Of a stretch of DNA of 64,000 nucleotides, positions 17,301-26,471 are shown piece by piece (position 1 is the stretch's first letter; every line of letters starts with the position of its first letter). A model generated the notes under the pieces. It ran no database searches. It saw nothing but the letters and a program-made list of their open reading frames with translations, and was not told where the DNA came from. Made by a program: the position numbers and the translations under genes. This DNA comes from Paracoccus denitrificans (GTDB lineage Bacteria > Pseudomonadota > Alphaproteobacteria > Rhodobacterales > Rhodobacteraceae): positions 186,001 through 250,000 of the forward strand of contig QFNE01000001.1 of assembly GCA_003240735.1 (NCBI GenBank). Direction: 5' to 3'.

Positions 17301-18280
17301 GCGGAAAACCCATAGCTGACATGGTGGTGATAGGTCTGACCGGGGCGCAAGATCGCGCTAGGAAAGTCGTTACGGTTCGGCGCGTCAGGCCAGCCCTGGG
17401 TTTCCATCGCGATGCCCGCAAACGGCCCGTAACGGCGACCGTCAAGGCCCGCCAGCCCGTCGAAATGCGCACCGTCATAGACCTGCAGCCCCGGTGCGTT
17501 CGTCGCAACCTCCATCCGCAGGCCGGATTTCCCCTGCAACAGTGCCACGACGCGCGGGGGACGCGGCCCATCCGACAGACAGAAATTGTGGTCGTAGCCA
17601 CCCGGTAAGATCCGACGTGGTTCGCGAAAATCGAACCGGGTGTCCGCGACATCGCTGGTCCCCGGCAGCGGGATCAGATCGTCATCCACCGCCAGATAAC
17701 GATCCGCGTCGATCCACAGCGTGTGGTCGCGCACATCATCGCTGCCATCCAGATTGAAGTAGCCGTGATGGGCCAGATTGCACGGGGTCGGCGCGTCCGC
17801 TGTGGCCGTCATGTCCAGAACCAGCGCGCCGTCCGACAGCGCAATCTGCACCTGAGCCGAGAGATTGCCTGGGAACCCCATATCATCATCGGGCAGGCGC
17901 AGTCCCAGCGTGACTGCGTCATCCCGCCGCTCGATAATGTCCCACACCTGCAGGTCCATCCCGACGGAACCACCATGCAGCGTGTGTCGTCCGCGAAAGT
18001 TCGGGTCGGTGTGATGCGTCACTCCGTCGAGCGTGAACTGTGCCCCGCCGATGCGGTTCGCAAACCGTCCCACGACTGCGCCCAGATAACGCCCGCCGTT
18101 GAAATAGTCCGCCACATCCGCGCAGCCCAGAACCAGCGAGTGGGCAATGCCGTCCAGCCGCAGATCCTGCACGATCGCGCCCAGCGTCAGGATTTGCGCG
18201 GTCAGCCCGCCCCCGCGCAGCGTCAGGCGCTGACAGGGCCGTCCGTCAGGAAGGGGAACGTCGGTCACAGGGTCACGCAT
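17297..18280 (-). CDS. galM: Aldose 1-epimerase (galactose mutarotase)
   Basis: 327 residues of the galactose mutarotase family. The beta-sandwich contains VVGRFANRIGGAQFTLDG, the catalytic His in LAHHGYFNLDG and the base Glu in IAMETQGWPDAPN. It interconverts alpha and beta anomers, which supplies the beta form used by the dehydrogenase. The start overlaps the lactonase gene end by 16 bases. L-arabinose is also a plausible substrate for this family. Confidence 0.93.
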   Translation of the reverse strand: MRDPVTDVPLPDGRPCQRLTLRGGGLTAQILTLGAIVQDLRLDGIAHSLVLGCADVADYFNGGRYLGAVVGRFANRIGGAQFTLDGVTHHTDPNFRGRHTLHGGSVGMDLQVWDIIERRDDAVTLGLRLPDDDMGFPGNLSAQVQIALSDGALVLDMTATADAPTPCNLAHHGYFNLDGSDDVRDHTLWIDADRYLAVDDDLIPLPGTSDVADTRFDFREPRRILPGGYDHNFCLSDGPRPPRVVALLQGKSGLRMEVATNAPGLQVYDGAHFDGLAGLDGRRYGPFAGIAMETQGWPDAPNRNDFPSAILRPGQTYHHHVSYGFSA

Positions 18281-19116
18281 GGCTCGGCCCGACCACGAAT
18301 GCCGGGCGTGGTGATGTAGGTGAGGCCCTGGCCCGCGTCAGGGTTTTCGATCCCGTCGCGGGCGGTCGTGACGATCATCTGGTCCATGTCGGGTCCCCCG
18401 AACGCCGGACAGCTGGAATGCTGGCCACCCACCGACCAGCGGGCAAGCTCTGCCCCGCTGGCGTCGAACCGCGCGACCGCCCCTTCGCCCCACAACGCCA
18501 CACACAGCGCGCCGTCCGCATCGGTCACCGCGCCGTCGGGGTTCAGGTCGCGCGTGGACAGGTCCAGCTGCACATGACGCGGTCCCACGGGCCAGCCCTC
18601 GGCATCCAGCGCCTGCCGCCAGATCACCTGATCCTGCGTATCGGAAAGATAGGCCACGTCGCCGTTCGGCGCGAAACAGATGGAGTTCGGGATACCCAGC
18701 GGATCCGCCAGCTTGCGCACCTCGCCCCGATAGAAGCGATAAAGCGCGCCGTTCTTGCCTTTGCCGTCCTTGGCCATGGTGCCGAACCAGAACCCGCCCT
18801 GCGGATCGGCGCGCCCGTCGTTTGACCGGGTCGTGGGATCGTCAGCCTCAACCGCAATCAGGTCGTCAAAATCACCGGTCGACAGGGTCAGGACGGCCAA
18901 CCCGGTTTCCGTCGCGATCAGCAGACGGTCGTCATCAACCCATCCTGCGGCCGACGCGATGCGATCAAAGTGCCATTCGCCGGTCCCGTCCGCGCCGCGC
19001 GACAACAGCCGCTGGCCCAGAATGTCGAACCAGAAGAACCGCGACAGCCGCGGATGCCACAACGGCCCCTCGCCCAGCTGACAGACGCGGTCGTCGAACA
19101 CCTGTGCGGTCGTCAT
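18265..19116 (-). CDS. SMP-30/gluconolactonase-family aldonolactonase
   Basis: 283 residues of the six-bladed propeller family. Likely metal ligands are visible: Glu in LGEGPLWH near residue 16, Asn in RSNDGRADPQGGFWFGTM, Asn in GIPNSICFAPNGD and Asp in AYLSDTQD. It should open the galactono- or arabinonolactone made by the dehydrogenase. ATG 19116 is chosen because it makes an ATGA overlap with the permease stop; the open frame to 19215 would run inside the permease. Exact sugar is inferred from the operon. Confidence 0.9.
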   Translation of the reverse strand: MTTAQVFDDRVCQLGEGPLWHPRLSRFFWFDILGQRLLSRGADGTGEWHFDRIASAAGWVDDDRLLIATETGLAVLTLSTGDFDDLIAVEADDPTTRSNDGRADPQGGFWFGTMAKDGKGKNGALYRFYRGEVRKLADPLGIPNSICFAPNGDVAYLSDTQDQVIWRQALDAEGWPVGPRHVQLDLSTRDLNPDGAVTDADGALCVALWGEGAVARFDASGAELARWSVGGQHSSCPAFGGPDMDQMIVTTARDGIENPDAGQGLTYITTPGIRGRAEPCVTL

Positions 19117-20087
19117 GGCGTCACCCGCGCCAGACGCGCCTCGGACAGTTTCAGCAGGCCCTTCTGCAGCAGGATGAAGATCAACAGCAGCACTCCGATC
19201 ACGATCTTGGTCCACCAGCTGGACAATGTTCCGTCAAAGACGATGTAGGTCTGGATCAGGCCCATCGTCAGAACCCCGACGAAGGTTCCGAACATGTAAC
19301 CTGCCCCACCGCTCAGCAGCGTGCCCCCGATCACCACTGCCGCGATGGCGGTCAGCTCGGTCCCCACGGTCGCCAGCGAGTATCCCGAGCCCGTATAGAC
19401 CGCGAACACGATCCCCGAGAGGCCAGCCATCAGCCCCGAAAACGCATAGACCATGACGATCGTGCGTCCTTGCCGAACGCCCATCAGCCGCGCCGTCGCC
19501 TCGCCCCCGCCAAGGGCATAGACGCTGGTGCCGAAGCGCGTCTTGTGGGCCACGATCATGCCCACGATGAAGATCAGGACCATCAGCCCCCCGATAAGCG
19601 TCAGACGCCCCTTGCCGGGCATCAGGTAATAGGCGCCCTGAATCGCCTGAAAGAACGGATCATTGATCGGGACCGACTGGACCGACAGCAAATAAGCGGC
19701 GCCGCGTGCCAGAAACATCCCCGCCAGCGTGACGATGAAGGCCGGCATTGCGAGCCGGTCGATCAGGAACCCCATGGCCGCGCCGAAGGCCGTGGTGATG
19801 ATCAGCAGGACCACCATGACGGCCGGCGCAGACAGTGACGTATCCCGCAGCATGACGGCGATGAACACGCCGGAAAACGCGATGACCGAACCCACTGACA
19901 GGTCGATTCCGCCCGACAGGATCACCATCGTCATCCCGACCGCGACGATCCCAAGGTACGCGTTGTCGGTCAGCAGGTTTCCGATCACCCGTGTCGACAG
20001 GATGTTGGGGTACTGGAGCCAGCACAGCACATAGGCCAGCACGAAAATCGCAATCGTGGCATACAGCGGCAGCGCGCGAGTGTTCAT
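19113..20087 (-). CDS. yjfF: Sugar ABC transporter permease, YjfF type
   Basis: 324 residues of the BPD_transp_2 (RbsC-like) family with about nine helices. The signature VGMTMVILSGGIDLSVGSVIAFSGV lies near residue 50, and the ATPase-coupling stretch ALGGGEATARLMGVRQ is near residue 215. ATG 20087 gives an ATGA overlap with the other permease and starts directly at the first helix; a much longer frame (to 21011) is an overlapping shadow. It pairs with YtfT as in the E. coli galactofuranose importer YtfQRT-YjfF. Confidence 0.92.
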   Translation of the reverse strand: MNTRALPLYATIAIFVLAYVLCWLQYPNILSTRVIGNLLTDNAYLGIVAVGMTMVILSGGIDLSVGSVIAFSGVFIAVMLRDTSLSAPAVMVVLLIITTAFGAAMGFLIDRLAMPAFIVTLAGMFLARGAAYLLSVQSVPINDPFFQAIQGAYYLMPGKGRLTLIGGLMVLIFIVGMIVAHKTRFGTSVYALGGGEATARLMGVRQGRTIVMVYAFSGLMAGLSGIVFAVYTGSGYSLATVGTELTAIAAVVIGGTLLSGGAGYMFGTFVGVLTMGLIQTYIVFDGTLSSWWTKIVIGVLLLIFILLQKGLLKLSEARLARVTP

Positions 20088-21106
20088 TTTCTGGCCCCCC
20101 GGATGACTGGCGCGGTTTCGCGACCGACCCGCAGGCTTTCCCGCCACAGCCGCCATTCGCGTGCGATGCGGGGCGATTGCAGGACCAGAATGACCAGCAC
20201 CAGCGCCGCCTTGATGATCAGGTTGTATTCGGACGGATAGCCCGCCAGCCGGATCCCGATCGTGATCGTCTGAATGATCAGCGCGCCCAGAACCGAGGCG
20301 ATGATCGAAAACCGCCCGCCCAGCAGTGAGTTGCCGCCGATGACCACCGCCAGAATGGCGTCGAGTTCCAGAAACAGGCCGGCATTGTTGGCATCCGCGC
20401 CACGGATGTCGGCGGTGACGATCAGCCCCGCCAGTGCCGCGCAGAACCCCGACGCGACGTAGACGGCGATCAACAGGACGCGGGCGTTCACGCCCGCCAG
20501 CGCACTGGCGCGGTGGTTGATACCCACGGCCTCGATCAACAGGCCAAGGGCCGTGCGGCGCATGAGGATCGTGGTGATCACCGCGACCGCGATCCACATC
20601 CAGGCCGGGACCGGCAGTCCCAGAAAGCTGCCAGACCCCAACCACGCGAACCCTGCGTCGTTGAAGGTCAGGATGCGGCCTTCGGTGATCAGCTGCGCGA
20701 TGCCGCGTCCCATGGTCATCAGGATCAGCGTGGCGACGAAAGGCTGGATCCCCACAACCGACACCAGCACCCCGTTCCACAACCCGCACACCAGACCCGC
20801 CGCGACAGCCAGCAGCAATGCGACAGGCAATCCCCAGCCCGCACCGACGGCAGATGCCGCAACCGCGCCGCAGATCGCCATGATCGTGCCGACCGACAGG
20901 TCGATGCCCCGCGTGGCGATGACCAGCGTCATGCCGACAGCCAGCAGCGCGACGGGGGCCGCGCGTTTCAGAATGTCGATCGGCGGTCCGATCAAGCGCC
21001 CGCCCGACCACGACACGTTCAGAAACCCCGGATAGACGACGGAGATCAGCGCGACCAACGCGGCCAGCGCGATAAGTTGCGGGGCGATGCGTTTCAACAG
21101 GGTCAT
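20084..21106 (-). CDS. ytfT: Sugar ABC transporter permease, YtfT type
   Basis: 340 residues of the same BPD_transp_2 family, with LLAVGMTLVIATRGIDLSVGTIMAI near residue 75 and the coupling loop VGINHRASALAGVNARVLL. ATG 21106 overlaps the ATPase stop as TGATG; a GTG at 21109 is an alternative one codon longer. Two different permeases in one sugar importer is the YtfT/YjfF arrangement rather than the single RbsC type. It acts in the inner membrane. Confidence 0.92.
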   Translation of the reverse strand: MTLLKRIAPQLIALAALVALISVVYPGFLNVSWSGGRLIGPPIDILKRAAPVALLAVGMTLVIATRGIDLSVGTIMAICGAVAASAVGAGWGLPVALLLAVAAGLVCGLWNGVLVSVVGIQPFVATLILMTMGRGIAQLITEGRILTFNDAGFAWLGSGSFLGLPVPAWMWIAVAVITTILMRRTALGLLIEAVGINHRASALAGVNARVLLIAVYVASGFCAALAGLIVTADIRGADANNAGLFLELDAILAVVIGGNSLLGGRFSIIASVLGALIIQTITIGIRLAGYPSEYNLIIKAALVLVILVLQSPRIAREWRLWRESLRVGRETAPVIRGARK

Positions 21107-22605
21107 CACGCGGCCTTCGGTTTTGCGGCGATGGCCCGCAGGATCGCCTGGGGATTGACGTCGCCGCCCGTCAGCTCGGCCACCTGCCGGCGGTCGCGCA
21201 GGACGATGACCCGGTCGGAAACAGCGACCAGCTCGTCAATCTCGGATGAGATCACCATCAGCGACATGCCCTGATCGGTCAGTTCGCGGATCAGTCGGAC
21301 GATTTCGGCGTGCGCGCCGACATCGATGCCGCGCGTCGGTTCATCAAGGATCAGAAAGCGCGGGTTCATCGCGACCCAACGGGCCAGAACGACCTTTTGC
21401 TGATTGCCGCCAGACAGCTCTCCGATCGGCTTTTCGCGGCCGGATGTGCGGATGTCCAACCGCTTGATGAAGTCGTCGGCGATGCGGTTCTGTTCGGCCC
21501 GGGGAATGGGCTTTGTCCAGCCGCGCCGCGCCTGAAGCCCCAAGATGATGTTTTCGCGGATCGACAGATCGGCGACGATGCCGTCGGTCTTGCGATCCTC
21601 TGGCGCGAACCCGAAACCCGCGGCGATGGCAGCCCGCGGATTTCGCAGATCGACCGGACCGGCCTGATCGCGCGCGGCGCCGGTCGACGGGCCCAGCGCA
21701 CCGAACAGAAGCTCGGCCGTTTCGGTCCGGCCTGATCCCAGAAGACCCGCCAGACCGACGACCTCGCCCTGCCCCACGGCCATGTCGAACGGCTCGATGA
21801 CGCCGCGCCGGCCCATGTCTTCGAACGACAGCATGGGTGCAGCGGCAGGGCGGGTCATGCGCGCGGCAGGATCGTGATGGACCTCCTCCAGCTCGCGGCC
21901 CAGCATGTGTTCGACCAGATCCATCCGGTCCAGCGTCGCGGTGTCGGCGGTGACGATCTTCTTGCCGTTGCGCAGAACGGTGATTCGGTCGGTCAGATCA
22001 AAGACCTGATCCAGAAAATGCGACACGAAGATGATGCCCAGTCCCCGGTCGCGCAGGCCGCGCACGACGTCAAAGACCATCCGCACCTCCGCCGCGTCCA
22101 GACTGGCTGTCGGCTCATCCAGGATCAGGACCTTGCCCGACAGCGCGACCGCGCGCGCGATTGCTATGATCTGCTGGATGGCCACCGAATAGCTGCCAAG
22201 TTCGCGGTCCACGTTCACGTCCAGCCCGTAAGGGGCCAGCATCTGCCGCGCCTGCGCCCGCATCTGCCGCGCCGAGATCAGGCCAAAGCGACGAGGCTCG
22301 CGCCCGAACATCAGGTTCTGGGCCACGGTCAGGTTCGGCAGAAGGTTCACCTCTTGATAGACGGTGCCGATGCCCTGATCCTGCGCCTCGATCGTCGAGC
22401 GGGGGCTGATGGGGCGTCCGTCCAGCCGAATGTCTCCGCTGTCGCGCTGATAGGCCCCGGTCAGGCATTTGATCAGCGTCGATTTGCCGGCGCCGTTTTC
22501 GCCCAGCAATGCATGAACCTCGCCTGCGCGCAGGTCGAAATCGACGTGATCCAGCGCGCGCGTGCCGGGGAAAGATTTGTTCAGCGACTGGATCGTCAGA
22601 AGCAT
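21106..22605 (-). CDS. ytfR: Sugar ABC transporter ATPase, YtfR type
   Basis: 499 residues with two ABC domains, as in RbsA/YtfR. Domain 1 has Walker A LGENGAGKSTLIKCL near residue 36 and Walker B LILDEPTASLD near 160. Its signature region (LGSYSVAIQQIIAIARAV) lacks the LSGG consensus, which is common in this group. Domain 2 starts near residue 260, has a degenerate Walker A (GLLGSGRTETAELL), a standard signature LSGGNQQKVVLARWV and LILDEPTRGIDVG. It drives sugar uptake through YtfT-YjfF. Confidence 0.93.
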   Translation of the reverse strand: MLLTIQSLNKSFPGTRALDHVDFDLRAGEVHALLGENGAGKSTLIKCLTGAYQRDSGDIRLDGRPISPRSTIEAQDQGIGTVYQEVNLLPNLTVAQNLMFGREPRRFGLISARQMRAQARQMLAPYGLDVNVDRELGSYSVAIQQIIAIARAVALSGKVLILDEPTASLDAAEVRMVFDVVRGLRDRGLGIIFVSHFLDQVFDLTDRITVLRNGKKIVTADTATLDRMDLVEHMLGRELEEVHHDPAARMTRPAAAPMLSFEDMGRRGVIEPFDMAVGQGEVVGLAGLLGSGRTETAELLFGALGPSTGAARDQAGPVDLRNPRAAIAAGFGFAPEDRKTDGIVADLSIRENIILGLQARRGWTKPIPRAEQNRIADDFIKRLDIRTSGREKPIGELSGGNQQKVVLARWVAMNPRFLILDEPTRGIDVGAHAEIVRLIRELTDQGMSLMVISSEIDELVAVSDRVIVLRDRRQVAELTGGDVNPQAILRAIAAKPKAA

Positions 22606-22638
22606 CGTCCAAGCCCTTTGATGTCGGGGGTTGGTTCA

Positions 22639-22658
22639 GGCCGCCGCGAACGGCGGCC
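22639..22658 (-). promoter_or_regulatory. Perfect hairpin between ytfQ and ytfR
   Basis: On the transcribed strand GGCCGCCG pairs with CGGCGGCC around a TTCG tetraloop, eight perfect pairs. It sits in the 67-base gap after the binding-protein gene and lacks a U-tract. As with the dpp-type operon, it may stabilise the binding-protein message and lower downstream expression; this is inference. Confidence 0.6.
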
Positions 22659-22672
22659 CGATAATCAGAATG

Positions 22673-23635
22673 TCAGTAACCCAGACCCTTGCGACGCTCA
22701 TACTCGCCGGACGGGTCATCGGCCTGCGTGTAAAGCTTCGATTCGGTCTGGATGAACTTGGCGGGCATGGTGCCGTCTTTCCAATACGCTTCCAGCGCAT
22801 CAAAGGCAGGACCAGCCATGTTGGGCGTCAGTTCGACCGTGGCATTCGCCTCGCCGTCGGCCATGGCCTTGAACATGTCGGGCACGCCGTCGATCGACAC
22901 GATCAGGATATCCTTGCCCGGCGCCAGTCCAGCTTCCTTGATTGCCTGGATCGCACCCACCGCCATGTCGTCATTATGGGCGTACAGCGCGCAGATGTTC
23001 TTGCCGCCGTTTTCCGCCTGAATGAAGCTTTCCATGACTTCCTTGCCCAGCGCGCGAGTGAAATCGCCCGTCTGGCTGCGGGTGACCTTCAGGTTGGCGT
23101 GGTCCTTGATCGCGTCCTCAAAGCCCTTCTTGCGGTCGATTGCCGGGGTGGAGCCGGTCGTGCCTTCCAGCTGAACGATGTTGCAGTCCTTGTCGCCGAC
23201 CGTATCGGCCAGCCATTTGCCCGCAACCTCGCCTTCGTGGACAAGGTTCGAGCCGACGGCGGTCATGTAAAGGTCATCCTTGCTGTCGACCTGACGGTCC
23301 AGCAGCACGACCGGGATTTCCGCTTCCTTTGCTTCCTGCAGAACGCCGTCCCAGCCGGTCGCCACGACCGGGGCCAGCAGGATCGCATCGACGCCTTGCG
23401 CGATGAAGGACCGGATCGCCGCGATCTGGTTTTCCTGCTTTTGCTGCGCGTCCGAGAATTGCAGCTTGACGCCACGCTCCTCGGCCTGACTGCGGGTCAG
23501 CGTGGTTTCAGCCGCGCGCCAGCCGGACTCGGAACCGATTTGCGAAAAGCCGACGGTCTTGCCGTCCTGCGCCATCGCGGCGCCCCCCGCCAATGCGGCG
23601 AGTGCTGCGGTCGCCATGAGTGTCTTGAACGTCAT
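22673..23635 (-). CDS. ytfQ: Periplasmic sugar-binding protein, YtfQ type
   Basis: 320 residues. The signal peptide MTFKTLMATAALAALAGGAAMA is followed by QDGKTVGFSQIGSESGWR, which is very like YtfQ. The Peripla_BP_4 fold is supported by QQKQENQIAAIRSFIAQGVDAILLAPVV and LYAHNDDMAVGAIQAIKEAG. YtfQ in E. coli binds galactofuranose; here the operon suggests galactose or L-arabinose. A strong ribosome site (GGGAGGAAACT) precedes ATG 23635. A 150-base gap separates it from the galactose dehydrogenase. Confidence 0.93.
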   Translation of the reverse strand: MTFKTLMATAALAALAGGAAMAQDGKTVGFSQIGSESGWRAAETTLTRSQAEERGVKLQFSDAQQKQENQIAAIRSFIAQGVDAILLAPVVATGWDGVLQEAKEAEIPVVLLDRQVDSKDDLYMTAVGSNLVHEGEVAGKWLADTVGDKDCNIVQLEGTTGSTPAIDRKKGFEDAIKDHANLKVTRSQTGDFTRALGKEVMESFIQAENGGKNICALYAHNDDMAVGAIQAIKEAGLAPGKDILIVSIDGVPDMFKAMADGEANATVELTPNMAGPAFDALEAYWKDGTMPAKFIQTESKLYTQADDPSGEYERRKGLGY

Positions 23636-23654
23636 AGTTTCCTCCCTGGGGTGT

Positions 23655-23694
23655 GCCGAAGTTTTCGGCGAAATGCGGGCTCCTCAGCCCCGCA
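23655..23694 (-). promoter_or_regulatory. Two hairpins in the leader of ytfQ
   Basis: Two inverted repeats lie just upstream of ytfQ: GCCGAA-GTT-TTCGGC (23655-23669, six perfect pairs) and TGCGGG/CCCGCA (23674-23694, six pairs around a short inner stem). They fall in the 153-base gap inside the operon. They could be an RNA processing or attenuation point or part of an internal promoter region; no U-run marks them as a simple terminator. Confidence 0.35.
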
Positions 23695-23788
23695 GGTCCC
23701 GCGCGGATCTGCGCGGTGGTCGTCCCCGGCATGGTCTTGGCCGGTATGGTTTCGACGGATGCATGCCCCCCTCCCAAGGGGCGTGGCG

Positions 23789-24715
23789 TCAGAAGTCGAA
23801 CGGCGCGGTCGTCTGGCGCTGTCCAATGGTGAAAGCGTCGGCGACCAGTGTCATCGGGCGCAGGTCCACATCGGATGCTCCCCTGCGCACCAGATCGGCC
23901 ATATGCGCGTAAAGCGCCGGGTATTCGCCGGTGATGCGGTCGTCGCCGGTGACGGCGCGCCCATCCAGTTCCAGAAGGTTGCCGCCATTGCGCAGGGCCA
24001 GTTCACCGCCGTCGGTGTCGAGCACCATGTCCCATGTCTGCGGGCCGGTCTGACGGAAATCGAAATCGGCAGTGATGGCCCCCGACATCTGCACCCGCGC
24101 CGCAATCGGGGCCTGACGGTTTTCGGGAAACTCCAGTTCGGCAGAGGCGACGTGGACCGGAACGGGCAGGATCTCGGTCAGGATCGACAGCGCGTTGATG
24201 CCGGGGTCGAAGACGCCCATGCCGCCCGCCTGAAAGATCCAGTCCTGACCGGGGTGCCATTTGCGCACATCCTCGCGCCAGATGATTTCACCTGACCGCA
24301 CCTGACGGCCCGCCAGCCAGTCGCGGGCGGCGGCGACGGCCGTCGCCATGCGCGAATGCCAGCTGGCAAAGATGCTGACGCCCTGCGCCGCGGCCAGTGA
24401 TTGCAGCTGATGCACCTCGGCCAAGGTCGCGCCGGGGGGCTTTTCCAGCATCAGGTGGCGCCCCGCCCGCAGCACCGCCTGCGCCACGGCAAAGCGCGGG
24501 ACGGGCGGCAGGCACAGGCTGACGGTCACGATGTCGGGGCGAGCCACCAGCATGTCGTCGATGTCGGTGAATGACTGAACCCCGTCCACGCCACCGTGGC
24601 GAGAGACTGTCGCCGCCAGTTCCCAATCGGCACTGGCGGCCAGCGCCGGCACGTGCTGGTCCAGCGCGATCTTGCCGATCCCAACCAGCGCAATCTTCAT
24701 CGGTTCGGTCTGCAT
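23789..24715 (-). CDS. D-galactose 1-dehydrogenase (Gfo/Idh/MocA family)
   Basis: 308 residues. The N-terminal Rossmann motif is VGIGKIALDQHVPAL, followed by the family lysine in MLEKPPGATLAEV. The block WREDVRKWHPGQDWIFQAGGMGVFDPGINALSIL matches the galactose/arabinose dehydrogenase group I know from Pseudomonas and rhizobia. It oxidises beta-D-galactose (often also L-arabinose) to the lactone with NAD(P). ATG 24715 is selected because it overlaps the dehydratase stop as TGATG; the open frame further upstream is dehydratase shadow. Confidence 0.9.
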   Translation of the reverse strand: MQTEPMKIALVGIGKIALDQHVPALAASADWELAATVSRHGGVDGVQSFTDIDDMLVARPDIVTVSLCLPPVPRFAVAQAVLRAGRHLMLEKPPGATLAEVHQLQSLAAAQGVSIFASWHSRMATAVAAARDWLAGRQVRSGEIIWREDVRKWHPGQDWIFQAGGMGVFDPGINALSILTEILPVPVHVASAELEFPENRQAPIAARVQMSGAITADFDFRQTGPQTWDMVLDTDGGELALRNGGNLLELDGRAVTGDDRITGEYPALYAHMADLVRRGASDVDLRPMTLVADAFTIGQRQTTAPFDF

Positions 24716-26457
24716 CAGTGCGCATCCTTTCCGACCGGATTGCCCCGACAGCCCAGCAGAAAGTCCAGATCGGCCCCGGTATCGGCGCCCATCACGTGGG
24801 TCTGGTGCAACCATGCATAGCCGCCCGTGGGCGTGTCGTGGGACGGCGCCCACGCGGCCAGCCGCGCGCCCATTTCGGCGTCGGAAATATCCAGATGCAG
24901 GCGGCGGTTCGGGACGTCCAGTTCGATCATGTCGCCGTTCTGGACGACCGCCAGCGGCCCGCCTGCCGCCGCCTCGGGCGCGGTGTGCAGAACGACCGTG
25001 CCATAGGCTGTGCCCGACATGCGGGCGTCGGAAATGCGGACCATATCGGTGATGCCCTTGCGCAGGACCTTGGGCGGCAGGCCCATGTTGCCCACCTCGG
25101 CCATGCCGGGATAACCCTTGGGGCCGCAGTTCTTCAGGACCATGACGCAGGTCTCGTCGATATCCAGCGCCTCGTCGTTGATCTTGGCCTTGTAGTCGTC
25201 GATGTCCTCGAACACGACCGCGCGGCCCCGATGGACCAGCAGGTGTTCACTGGCTGCCGAAGGTTTCAGCACCGCCCCGTTGGGCGCCAGATTGCCCCTG
25301 AGAACCGCAATGCCACCGTGGTCGGTCAGCGGTTTGTCGGCAGGCAGAATGACGTCTTCGTTCCAGTTGACGACGTCCTTGACCTCGTCCCAGATCGTGT
25401 CCCCGCTGACGGTCAGCGCGTCCTTGTGCAGCTGCCCTGCCTCACCCAGACGTTTCAGCACGACAGGCAGGCCACCGGCATAGAAGAACTCTTCCATCAG
25501 GTATTTGCCCGACGGCATCAGATTGACGATGGTCTTCACGTCGCGGCCCAGCCGGTCCCAGTCGTCCAGCGTCACGTCCAGACCGACGCGCCCCGCCAGC
25601 GCCAGTAGGTGGATCACGGCATTGGTGGAGCCACCTATGGCGCCATTGGTGCGGATCGCGTTTTCGAACGCCTGGCGCGTCAGGATATCGCTGGGCTTCA
25701 GGTCATCCTTGACCATCTGCACGATGCGCCGCCCGGACAGTTGCGCCATGACGCGGCGGCGACTGTCGACTGCGGGAATGGCGGCGTTTCCGGACAGCGC
25801 CATCCCCAGCGCCTCAGCCATCGACGCCATGGTCGACGCCGTGCCCATGGTGTTGCAGGTGCCCGACGACCGGCTCATCGATTCCTCGGCCTGCAGGAAC
25901 TCGGCGTGCGTCATCTCACCCGCCTTCACCGCCTCGGAGAATTTCCATAGGTGAGTGCCCGAACCGACACGCTCGCCCCGGAAATATCCGTTCAGCATCG
26001 GCCCGCCGGTGACGACGATGGACGGAATGTCGGTCGATGCGGCGGCCATCATCAGGCTGGGCGTGGTCTTGTCGCAGCCGACCAGCAGCACCGCCCCATC
26101 GATCGGCTGGCCGCGCATCTGTTCCTCGATCGCCAGCGCGGCCAGATTGCGGAACATCATCGCGGTCGGGCGAAACGTGTTTTCGCTGGCCGAGAACACC
26201 GGCACCTCGACCGGGAATCCGCCGGCTTCCCAGATGCCCGCCTTCACCTTGGCGGCCAGTTCGTTCAGATGCCCGTTGCAGGGCGTCAGGTCCGACCACG
26301 TGTTCAGGATGCCGATGATCGGGCGCCCGTCGAACAGATCGTGCGGATAGCCTTGGTTCTTCATCCAGCCACGATGATAGATCGTGTCGCGCGAATTGCC
26401 GCCGTACCAGTGCTGGGACCGAAGTGTTCTGGGCCAGGGGGCGGGTGTGAAGGCCAT
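24715..26457 (-). CDS. IlvD/Edd-family aldonate dehydratase (arabinonate/galactonate type)
   Basis: 580 residues, the size of L-arabinonate dehydratase. All three iron-sulfur cysteines of the family are visible: in SDLTPCNGHL, in LLVGCDKTTPSLM and in SSGTCNTMGTAST. The Lys after the second Cys and the late DARMSGTAYGTVVLH active-site segment are present. The N-terminal LRSQHWYGGNSRDTIYHRGWMKNQG is typical of sugar-acid dehydratases rather than IlvD proper. It forms 2-keto-3-deoxy acid from galactonate or arabinonate. No DgoD-type enolase-family dehydratase is present, so this must fill that step. Confidence 0.9.
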   Translation of the reverse strand: MAFTPAPWPRTLRSQHWYGGNSRDTIYHRGWMKNQGYPHDLFDGRPIIGILNTWSDLTPCNGHLNELAAKVKAGIWEAGGFPVEVPVFSASENTFRPTAMMFRNLAALAIEEQMRGQPIDGAVLLVGCDKTTPSLMMAAASTDIPSIVVTGGPMLNGYFRGERVGSGTHLWKFSEAVKAGEMTHAEFLQAEESMSRSSGTCNTMGTASTMASMAEALGMALSGNAAIPAVDSRRRVMAQLSGRRIVQMVKDDLKPSDILTRQAFENAIRTNGAIGGSTNAVIHLLALAGRVGLDVTLDDWDRLGRDVKTIVNLMPSGKYLMEEFFYAGGLPVVLKRLGEAGQLHKDALTVSGDTIWDEVKDVVNWNEDVILPADKPLTDHGGIAVLRGNLAPNGAVLKPSAASEHLLVHRGRAVVFEDIDDYKAKINDEALDIDETCVMVLKNCGPKGYPGMAEVGNMGLPPKVLRKGITDMVRISDARMSGTAYGTVVLHTAPEAAAGGPLAVVQNGDMIELDVPNRRLHLDISDAEMGARLAAWAPSHDTPTGGYAWLHQTHVMGADTGADLDFLLGCRGNPVGKDAH

Positions 26458-26471
26458 CGTGTCAGCTTTCC

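Noticed and set aside
19113..21011. A single 632-residue permease-type protein
   Set aside because: The upstream part of this frame overlaps ytfT out of frame and is Arg/Gly-rich; the real gene starts at ATG 20087 with an ATGA overlap.
22631..24295. Forward ORF of 554 codons opposite ytfQ and the galactose dehydrogenase
   Set aside because: Antisense frame spanning two well-supported genes and their gap; no recognisable domain.
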